A stretch of 64,000 nt of DNA from Bacteroidales bacterium (GTDB lineage Bacteria > Bacteroidota > Bacteroidia > Bacteroidales > UBA932), in contig JAILLE010000038.1 of the NCBI GenBank assembly GCA_024693285.1, forward strand, positions 62,001-126,000, given 5' to 3'. Both the position numbers and the translations under genes were made by a program. This document shows, one piece after another, positions 51,573-58,221 of this stretch. A model generated the notes under the pieces. The model was given only the letters and a program-made list of their open reading frames with translations. It ran no database searches and had not been told where the DNA came from. Each line of letters starts with the position of its first letter. Position 1 is the stretch's first letter.

Positions 51573-52145
51573 TTATTTTGAAACATCATCGTCCCAATAG
51601 TGATTCTCCGCAATAAGAGCCTCGTAATCAGAACGAAGGCAACCATAATAAATCATATCATGATATTCTCCATTCTTATACACTGCCTGACGTTTTACAC
51701 CTTCACGCTTGAATCCTACTCGTTCGCAAACCTTGATCGAAGCTGCATTATAGACAAGAGCACTACCGTTTACCCTATTCAAGCGCAGCTCGTCAAACGC
51801 ATAACGCATTAGAGTCATCCATGCATCGGTAGCAAGACCACGAGTACGTATCTCTTTACGAGCAATACGCATTCCAGCACCGGAAGCTTGGCCATTTTTC
51901 CAATCAATGTCCTTCAAACCAATCATACCAACAGCGCCATCGGCTTCTGTTTCAATGATATATTGCAATTTGTCCAATCCATTTCTTTGTCGAGAGAACC
52001 ATTCTGCCTCATCTTTCTTAGAAATGGGGAAAGACCAACCTACAACCATCCTTTCAAAGTCAGGGTCGTTGGATAATTCACGAAGCATGTCAAGATCTTC
52101 TTCTTCAACAGCTCTTAAAACTACTTTTTTTCCTTTCAGTATCAT
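51573..52145 (-). CDS. GNAT-family N-acetyltransferase (RimJ/RimL-like)
   Basis: 190 residues with motif A around RKEIRTRGLATDAWMTLMRYAF and the C-terminal block SIKVCERVGFKREGVKRQAVYKNGEYHDMIYYG, both typical of GNAT enzymes that acylate a free amino group. In a locus with two sugar aminotransferases, it may acylate a sugar amino group. It is placed in a tight run with CitE, DegT-like and ATP-grasp genes. Confidence 0.87.
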   Translation of the reverse strand: MILKGKKVVLRAVEEEDLDMLRELSNDPDFERMVVGWSFPISKKDEAEWFSRQRNGLDKLQYIIETEADGAVGMIGLKDIDWKNGQASGAGMRIARKEIRTRGLATDAWMTLMRYAFDELRLNRVNGSALVYNAASIKVCERVGFKREGVKRQAVYKNGEYHDMIYYGCLRSDYEALIAENHYWDDDVSK

Positions 52146-52156
52146 ATCTATTATAA

Positions 52157-52945
52157 TTAAGAATTTTCTTTTAGGATTCTCTTGAAACGATTGATATGCA
52201 TCTTCTCATATACTTTTCCATCTATAACAACAACAGCATTATCAGAAGCTTCATATCTAGAAATAACGGACCGAATATAATCCAAATCATTGTAATTGAA
52301 TGAATCATTAATAAACTGTATGTGTTTAGGCGAAATAGCCATTTTACCATCGAAGCCCAAAGAAACCGCATCCTTCACTTCCCGTTCAAAGTCAGCTTCA
52401 TTATCAAGCTTAAAACTTGGGGTGTCAAATACCTGTAGGTTATTGGCCTTGGCATATGTAACAATCAAACTCTTCTGGAAATAAAGGTAATCGACTTTAT
52501 TCTCCATATTAACCTTAGCTGTGTAATCTTCTGCACCAAAGGCTAACGCATTTAAATAATCTTTTTTAGTAATGTCACAAAGATTAACTAGAGCGCTTGG
52601 AGTTTCAATTAAAGCAATTGTATAATGGCCTTGCAATAAGTCTTTATACTCATCGTATGGATTTTTTATCTCGTACTTTGGAAGCATAAAACCTATATCA
52701 CTATATCTATAGAGTTCTGACAATTCTTTCCCAGCATGATTGGAATTAATTCTCACAATGATGCAAGACGCCGATGATAAACCGTCTATAAACCTTACAG
52801 TCCTACAAAGAGCCTCTTCTTTTTCTTCTTCAGGAATAGAATCTTCCAAATCAATAATATAGGCATTAGCATTCATTGATGGAATTTTAGCCAACATTTT
52901 GTCTTTTGCAGGGACAAAAAGCAAACTTTTAAAACTATTATTCAT
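52157..52945 (-). CDS. CitE-like (HpcH/HpaI aldolase/citrate lyase) family protein
   Basis: 262 residues. The start LLFVPAKDKMLAKI and IIDLEDSIPEEEKE (metal-binding acidic residues), then IALIETPSALVNL and LAFGAEDYTAKV, and KMAISPKHIQFINDSF are characteristic of the CitE superfamily. Members cleave or form carbon-carbon bonds in small CoA esters or keto acids. In this locus it may make or remove a short organic acid. It is 9 bases from the DegT-like gene and 11 from the GNAT gene. Confidence 0.85.
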   Translation of the reverse strand: MNNSFKSLLFVPAKDKMLAKIPSMNANAYIIDLEDSIPEEEKEEALCRTVRFIDGLSSASCIIVRINSNHAGKELSELYRYSDIGFMLPKYEIKNPYDEYKDLLQGHYTIALIETPSALVNLCDITKKDYLNALAFGAEDYTAKVNMENKVDYLYFQKSLIVTYAKANNLQVFDTPSFKLDNEADFEREVKDAVSLGFDGKMAISPKHIQFINDSFNYNDLDYIRSVISRYEASDNAVVVIDGKVYEKMHINRFKRILKENS

Positions 52946-52954
52946 AAAAAAAAG

Positions 52955-53902
52955 TTATTGGTAAATCATTTTGACTATTATCTTCATATCATCTTCGTCA
53001 TACCTCTGATCAACAGGTATGCAAACTAAACTATTTGCCAAATTATACTCCAAATCATCTTGTTTACACCATTCCAAGACATTCGGCCAATAGCGAGCCA
53101 CAAAGATTTTATTCTCAATCAGTTTTTCTCGCAATCCATGAACTGGCACAAAGAAAGGATAAGCCATTGGCACGGCGTCTTTTTCTAAAGTCAAAGCAAG
53201 ATTGTTTTCGCAAGCTAATGCATTTTGCAATATCTCATAATTGGTTCTTCGACGGTGTGCTACGGCACCATAATCTATCCCCTGCATCATTCGATTAGTC
53301 AATTTTGACATCTTTTTGATAGGTTGTCCAATAAGAGCCTCGCTCACAAAACGAAAATCTTGATAACCTGCCTCTGGAGATATATCTATCCTTTTTGTTA
53401 GAGAAAACATCCGCTCATATGATTGATCTTGCTCCAACTCTATATCTAGCTTCTGATCTGTATAAAGATAGGCACCATCCGGCACTCCAAAGAATTTGCG
53501 GCATGTATAGAAAGTGTCAATCCCAGGTATAGGCTTAGAATAGAAAGCCTGTGTGTTATCTACAATTAAATTAGAGCCATACTGCTGAGCCAACTTCTCT
53601 GTATAACACTGCTTCAGTCCAAAATAGTTCGTATAAATTAGAGCTTCATCCTCTTTCAACTGAATATCACTAGCCAATTCCAGATGGATATTGATACGAT
53701 AGTATTCATAAGGGATATTCAGTTTATGGAATGGTTCCAAAATGACTCCGCAAGTGTAATAAGGAATATAGACCTTGCTATACTTCCTTGCCCGAAGGAT
53801 ATACTCTAAGCAGTTGCGACCAGTGTTCAGTCGCAGCGCATCATTGTGAAACTCTTCATACAGAGGAAGTTCTAATGAAAAATAACCGCCTATTGGCATC
53901 AT
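52955..53902 (-). CDS. DegT-like fold protein, probable sugar aminotransferase relative
   Basis: 315 residues. The overall order (YIPYYTCGVILEPFHKLNIPYEYY, LIVDNTQAFYSKPIPG, then TFYTCRKFFGVPDGAYLY) follows the aspartate aminotransferase-like fold with a conserved lysine in TCRKFFG where the PLP-binding lysine is expected. It is shorter than usual DegT enzymes and only distantly related to the other one in this locus. Its substrate is unknown. Two ATG codons (53902 and 53899) are possible starts, and it overlaps the ATP-grasp stop. Confidence 0.75.
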   Translation of the reverse strand: MMPIGGYFSLELPLYEEFHNDALRLNTGRNCLEYILRARKYSKVYIPYYTCGVILEPFHKLNIPYEYYRINIHLELASDIQLKEDEALIYTNYFGLKQCYTEKLAQQYGSNLIVDNTQAFYSKPIPGIDTFYTCRKFFGVPDGAYLYTDQKLDIELEQDQSYERMFSLTKRIDISPEAGYQDFRFVSEALIGQPIKKMSKLTNRMMQGIDYGAVAHRRRTNYEILQNALACENNLALTLEKDAVPMAYPFFVPVHGLREKLIENKIFVARYWPNVLEWCKQDDLEYNLANSLVCIPVDQRYDEDDMKIIVKMIYQ

Positions 53903-55101
53903 AATACTACAATCCTAACTTTCTCTTTTAATCGCGACAAAACCACATTCATCTCTTTCCGGCTATTTGCCCTAAGGAACAAAGTTCCAATTGCATCATT
54001 CGCACCTGAAAAAGCTTTGATTTGTTGACCTTTCCCTATACGGATTTCCGTCTCTATAATATTGGTCTTGATGTCTTCATCAACCTCCAAAGTTTGGAAC
54101 GCTCCCGCCTGAAGGCTATGAATAACCCAAATAGCATAAGACCCATTATAGTTAGGTTCATGAACCATAGGGAATGGATCCCCAATAGCTTTACAAACCT
54201 CTGCTTCAATAATGTCCACGTCTGTTGCATAGTTAAGTATTTCAGCCAATCGGTTACCACCTGCCCTAGGTGAGACCTCCATCAGATATGCTTTTCCGTT
54301 CTTACATACTCGCCATTCAACATTGAAGAGTCCGGTGCCAAAATTCAATAGTCTGCCAAATCTCTGTAATTCACTTTTTATCTCATTTTGAATAGACTCT
54401 CCCTTCTCTGTTGGCCATATCTCTGCTGAAGGGGTAAAGGGATTAGCAGCCTCATCGTCAAAGTACTGGTCATAAAAAGCATTGTAACGAAGTTCTCCGT
54501 CAACAAAGAAACTCTCTGAACCCGATGATAGTCCCTCCTTTTCCAAAAAGTCTTCTATGATGAAATGACCATTATGTGATTCCTCCAATGCATGGGTTAT
54601 AGCTTTGGGGAGATCTTCTGGGACATTAACTTTTGTTACGCCCTTACTACCAGCACTATCCACAGGCTTCACTATGACCGGCCAGTTAAAGAAGCCAACA
54701 TCATTAAGTGCATTATTCACGTTGTCATAGCCCTTCGCATTAGGAACATTAAATCCATTCTCTGTGAGGAACTTACGGAATAATGCTTTATCCTGAAGAA
54801 TACATGCTGTCTCATAAGAGCAGGTGAATGGCAGCCCCATTTGTTCCGCAACATATGCAGCGGTTAACACTCCCGGATCTACAGCGTAGGATAAAATACC
54901 ATCGATTTTTAGTTCTTGCGCAAGCTTTAAAACTGCTTCTTTATCAATAATGCTCACATTGTGATACTCATCAGAATACTGATGGGCAATGTTATCTGGA
55001 AGATAATCAACAGTGATGACGTGACACCCATGTTTATGGGCAATGTCAATTGCAGGGAGCAGGTACCGAATACCGCCAAGGAGCATTAATTTTTTTCGCA
55101 T
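53899..55101 (-). CDS. ATP-grasp family ligase
   Basis: 400 residues. The N-terminal domain ends near CSYETACILQDKALFRKFLTENGF, followed by the ATP-grasp core with VIVKPVDSAGSKGVTKV, HFIIEDFLEKEGLSSGSESF and LMEVSPRAGGNRLAEIL. These enzymes join a carboxylate to an amine or similar with ATP. In the context of CitE, aminotransferase and GNAT genes it may attach an organic or amino acid to an amino group. It overlaps the DegT-like gene by four bases. Confidence 0.86.
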   Translation of the reverse strand: MRKKLMLLGGIRYLLPAIDIAHKHGCHVITVDYLPDNIAHQYSDEYHNVSIIDKEAVLKLAQELKIDGILSYAVDPGVLTAAYVAEQMGLPFTCSYETACILQDKALFRKFLTENGFNVPNAKGYDNVNNALNDVGFFNWPVIVKPVDSAGSKGVTKVNVPEDLPKAITHALEESHNGHFIIEDFLEKEGLSSGSESFFVDGELRYNAFYDQYFDDEAANPFTPSAEIWPTEKGESIQNEIKSELQRFGRLLNFGTGLFNVEWRVCKNGKAYLMEVSPRAGGNRLAEILNYATDVDIIEAEVCKAIGDPFPMVHEPNYNGSYAIWVIHSLQAGAFQTLEVDEDIKTNIIETEIRIGKGQQIKAFSGANDAIGTLFLRANSRKEMNVVLSRLKEKVRIVVL

Positions 55102-55104
55102 TAT

Positions 55105-56208
55105 TTACTTGACGATATAAGAAAGTATCCTAGTAATATCCTCATCACTCAACTCATGATGCATAGGCAGACAAATCACCTCATTCGCAATCTTAGTCGC
55201 GACTGGCAAATTCTCTGGCGCCGCACTGGGCAGACCACGATAGGTGCTGAATGTGCTGATAAGAGGATAGAAATACCGTCTGCCGAGGATCCCGTCTTCC
55301 TTCATCTTGAAGTACAGCTCATCACGTGTCTGGCCGAACTCTTCCGCATTAATGAAGATAGGGAAATAGCTGTAATTGTGACGCACTCCAGGCATGTCAT
55401 CAAAGAAACGAACCCCAGGGACATCCCTTAGAGCATTCCTGTACTTAATGGCCACCTGATGGCGTTTCTCAATTGCGGCATCAACTTGTTTGAGGTTAAG
55501 CAATCCGTAAGCGGCACGAACTTCATCAACTTTGCTGTTGATTCCTGGAGCAACCACCTCTGTCTCACCAGCAAAACCGAAATTCTTAAGGTAGTCTATG
55601 CGTTTTTTGGTAGCTTCATCGTGAACCACTAAAGCTCCTCCTTCAAGGGTGTTATACACTTTAGTCGCATGGAAACTCAACGTTGCCATATCGCCTCTAT
55701 TCAGGACGCTCTCTCCATTGACCTCAACCCCAAATGCATGAGCGGCATCATATATGACCCTTAAGCCATATTTGTCCGCTATCGCCTGAATGGCATCCAT
55801 ATTCACAGGCTTGCCATAACAATGAACAGGCATTATAGCCGTGGTTTTAGGAGTGATAGCAGCCTCAATCTTGTCAGGATCAATGCCACAAGTGCTCTCC
55901 TCAATGTCAACGAATACAGGACGGCATCCATTCCACCAAATGCTGTGAGTGGTCGCGACAAAACTATAGGGAGTAGTGATCACTTCCCCTGTTATCCTAA
56001 GAGCCTGCAAAGCCGTAAGTAACGGAAGCGTACCATTGGTAAAGAGGCTTATATAAGGGACTTTCAAGTACTCAGCTAAAGCACTTTCTAATTTCTTATG
56101 GAACGATCCATTGTTTGTTATCCATTTGCTGTCCCATATCTCTTTAAGTAGTTCCTGAAACTCATCTAGGTTCGGCAGCAATGGTGAAGTGACTGTTATT
56201 TTATCCAT
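55105..56208 (-). CDS. DegT/DnrJ/EryC1 aminotransferase (dTDP-sugar type)
   Basis: 367 residues. The lysine that binds PLP is in LSFHATKVYNTLEGGALVV (about residue 180), with VIYDAAHAFGVEVNGE before it. The sequence resembles dTDP-4-keto-6-deoxyglucose aminotransferases such as VioA and WecE. The rfbA gene follows upstream in the operon. Product and stereochemistry cannot be told from sequence. Three bases separate it from the ATP-grasp gene. Confidence 0.88.
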   Translation of the reverse strand: MDKITVTSPLLPNLDEFQELLKEIWDSKWITNNGSFHKKLESALAEYLKVPYISLFTNGTLPLLTALQALRITGEVITTPYSFVATTHSIWWNGCRPVFVDIEESTCGIDPDKIEAAITPKTTAIMPVHCYGKPVNMDAIQAIADKYGLRVIYDAAHAFGVEVNGESVLNRGDMATLSFHATKVYNTLEGGALVVHDEATKKRIDYLKNFGFAGETEVVAPGINSKVDEVRAAYGLLNLKQVDAAIEKRHQVAIKYRNALRDVPGVRFFDDMPGVRHNYSYFPIFINAEEFGQTRDELYFKMKEDGILGRRYFYPLISTFSTYRGLPSAAPENLPVATKIANEVICLPMHHELSDEDITRILSYIVK

Positions 56209-56230
56209 TATAAAATGATGTATATTAATT

Positions 56231-57166
56231 CTATTCGTGAGGGCCCTGCATATCCTTATGAGTAAAACTCAATGAGGTGATTTCTTCCTTCATCTCATCA
56301 ATCACTTGCAAAAGGTATTGCCCATATTGGTTCTTCTTCATAGGTTCCGCTAGCTCACGCATTCTCTCTTCGGTTATCCAACCTTTACGATAAGCAATCC
56401 CCTCCAAGCAAGCAATCTTCAGGCCCTGGCGTTTCTCAATGACCTCGACAAAATTTGAAGCCTCGCTCAAACTGTCATGTGTGCCAGTGTCGAGCCATGC
56501 GAAACCCCTTCCAAAGACTTGGACTTTAAGCTGTCCATCCTTCAGAAACTCTTGATTTACAGTGGTTATCTCCAACTCCCCTCTTGCACTGGGCTTGATA
56601 TGCTTGGCCACATCTACTACCTTGTTCGGGTAGAAGTAAAGGCCAACTACAGCGTAATTGCTCTTAGGCTCTTTGGGTTTTTCTTCAATGCTCAAGCAGT
56701 TGCCCTGTTTGTCAAACTCGGCGACACCGTATCGTTCAGGATCTGAAACCCAGTAACCAAACACGGTGGCTTTGTTATTCTCTTCCGCATCTTTAACTGC
56801 CCGACGAAGCAAAGTGGTGAATCCACTTCCATAGAAGATATTGTCTCCAAGAACCAAGCAAGCACTATCATTTCCAATGAATTTTTCACCAATGATAAAT
56901 GCCTGGGCCAGACCATCCGGAGACGGTTGTTCAGCGTACTCAAAGTGAACGCCGTAATCTGATCCATCACCTAGAAGTCGTTGAAAACCAGGCAAATCAT
57001 ATGGCGTAGAAATAATCAGAATATCCCTGATCCCTGCCAGCATCAAAGCGCTGATAGGATAATACACCATCGGTTTATCATAAATGGGCAGCAGTTGTTT
57101 GCTAACCCCTTTTGTAATCGGGTAAAGACGAGTTCCACTACCGCCTGCTAATACAATACCTTTCAT
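56231..57166 (-). CDS. rfbA: Glucose-1-phosphate thymidylyltransferase
   Basis: 311 residues. The nucleotidyltransferase signature is [25 protein letters not shown], and [19 protein letters not shown] and [19 protein letters not shown] follow. It makes dTDP-glucose from dTTP and glucose 1-phosphate. No rfbB, rfbC or rfbD is seen in the window. Its product may feed the aminotransferase at 55105-56208 if an rfbB is encoded elsewhere. Well conserved and of normal length. Confidence 0.95.
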   Translation of the reverse strand: MKGIVLAGGSGTRLYPITKGVSKQLLPIYDKPMVYYPISALMLAGIRDILIISTPYDLPGFQRLLGDGSDYGVHFEYAEQPSPDGLAQAFIIGEKFIGNDSACLVLGDNIFYGSGFTTLLRRAVKDAEENNKATVFGYWVSDPERYGVAEFDKQGNCLSIEEKPKEPKSNYAVVGLYFYPNKVVDVAKHIKPSARGELEITTVNQEFLKDGQLKVQVFGRGFAWLDTGTHDSLSEASNFVEVIEKRQGLKIACLEGIAYRKGWITEERMRELAEPMKKNQYGQYLLQVIDEMKEEITSLSFTHKDMQGPHE

Positions 57167-57195
57167 AATTTAACACTTATATCCGCTCTAACTTA

Positions 57196-57519
57196 TTAAA
57201 AGATCCTTTCCATCAATTGCCACTTCTCATCACTCCTCGCATCGGCCTTACTCCCCTGGAAACGAGAGACATAGGCTTCCCATTCCGCCTGACGAGGAAG
57301 GGTGGCGAGGCGAGCCATATCTTTGGCAAAATTGAACTCGTCCACAGTGTCCATGATCATGAACAGATCACGACCGTGGCGATAAAACTGCATGTCAAGA
57401 ATCCCAACCTCACGCTGACCGGCAATAACCTCTGGCCACACATGAGCATGAACCTCAACATACTGACGAATCATCTCCACATCATCCACAAGACTCAACC
57501 TCTGGCAGTAGCGTTTCAT
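57196..57519 (-). CDS. L-rhamnose/L-fucose mutarotase family protein
   Basis: 107 residues from the ATG at 57519. MKRYCQRLSLVDDVEMIRQY opens it, and REVGILDMQFYRHGRDLFMIMDT, MARLATLPRQAEWEAYVSRFQ and KWQLMERIF follow, all typical of the rhaM family (PF05336). The family interconverts the anomers of L-rhamnose or L-fucose. Its place next to rfbA in a biosynthetic locus is odd, because relatives are usually catabolic. Its start overlaps the stop of the frameshifted SDR remnant (TGA within ATATGA). Confidence 0.82.
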   Translation of the reverse strand: MKRYCQRLSLVDDVEMIRQYVEVHAHVWPEVIAGQREVGILDMQFYRHGRDLFMIMDTVDEFNFAKDMARLATLPRQAEWEAYVSRFQGSKADARSDEKWQLMERIF

Positions 57520-57730
57520 ATTATTAATCCTTGCATTTTGTATTCCCAGCGTCCACACTCACTTGCTTTGATGAAGCCGGATCCGATGCTACCTGCCCCG
57601 CCAATAACGCAAATCTTTTTCCTTTAATTTCCTTGGCAAGTTTCCCTCTGTTCGACTCAATTACAGCGGCAAACATACTGAGAGGCCGGAAGGTCACCGA
57701 GCCTGCTATGAATCTGTTTAAAATGAACAT
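57516..57730 (-). pseudogene. Frameshifted N-terminal remnant of an SDR nucleotide-sugar dehydratase
   Basis: From the ATG at 57730 the frame reads MFILNRFIAGSVTFRPLS and FAAVIESNRGKLAKEIKGK. It then runs out of frame. Adding one A to the run of five A's near 57628 restores the second frame, KKICVIGGAGSIGSGFIKAS, a Rossmann glycine motif. The combined fragment resembles the start of the SDR dehydratases found in polysaccharide loci. After FIKAS the homology ends (ECGRWEYKMQG) and a stop overlaps the mutarotase start. About 72 codons remain of a gene that would normally have 330-400. Only a loss-of-function copy is compatible with the sequence. Confidence 0.7.
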
Positions 57731-58221
57731 GTATTGTTATTGTTTATTTCGGTTTGGTCACACAAAGCAGCGATGCTGCGAGTTCAAGATTTAAAACTGA
57801 CACTTCGTGTTGATCTTGCTTTAGTAGCCTTAAGGCTCGCTGTTCCCCCGTCCTTTCCTCGCCTTTCCTATACTACTGCCATACTAAAACAGCAGCAATG
57901 AGTATAGCAACACTATGTCTACAGTATGCGAAGGGAATGCCCGTGAGTTCAAAGTGTAAAGTTCAAGAATCAAGGTTCAAGGCTTAAAGACACACAGTCT
58001 TCACTCTCGCTATAGGCTCCTTTTAGGCTGCTTGCTGCCTTACTCTTGAGTAAGCATGAAAACAAAGTAGAAGCAGGCTAAAGGGAATTTGATCGCCGGT
58101 TCAAGGGTCAAGCTTCAATCCAATGTAAAACTTTCATACTCGACTTCATTTTTCCGAACCGTCTTGCTCTTTCTATCCGCATAACTCGAATAAGAGTGCA
58201 GGGCGTATAGAGCGGTTGCCG
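57731..58221. other. Gene-poor gap between polysaccharide locus and NACHT gene
   Basis: No open frame or RNA gene is recognised in this 491-base stretch. It has five copies of GTTCAA within 320 bases (57782, 57947, 57961, 57975, 58099), a perfect 12-base palindrome AGCCTTAAGGCT (57826-57837) and a 7-base stem CTTACTC/GAGTAAG (58039-58054). A promoter for the long minus-strand locus may lie here, but no TAnnTTTG element was found. Confidence 0.5.

Noticed and set aside
57524..57730. A 68-codon open frame on the minus strand as a separate small protein
   Set aside because: Its first half is the N-terminus of an SDR dehydratase and its second half is the same gene read in the wrong frame; it is better explained as a frameshifted remnant.
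57731..58221. CRISPR array from the repeated GTTCAA motif
   Set aside because: The repeats are only six bases long, irregularly spaced and without spacers of constant length; no cas gene is near.
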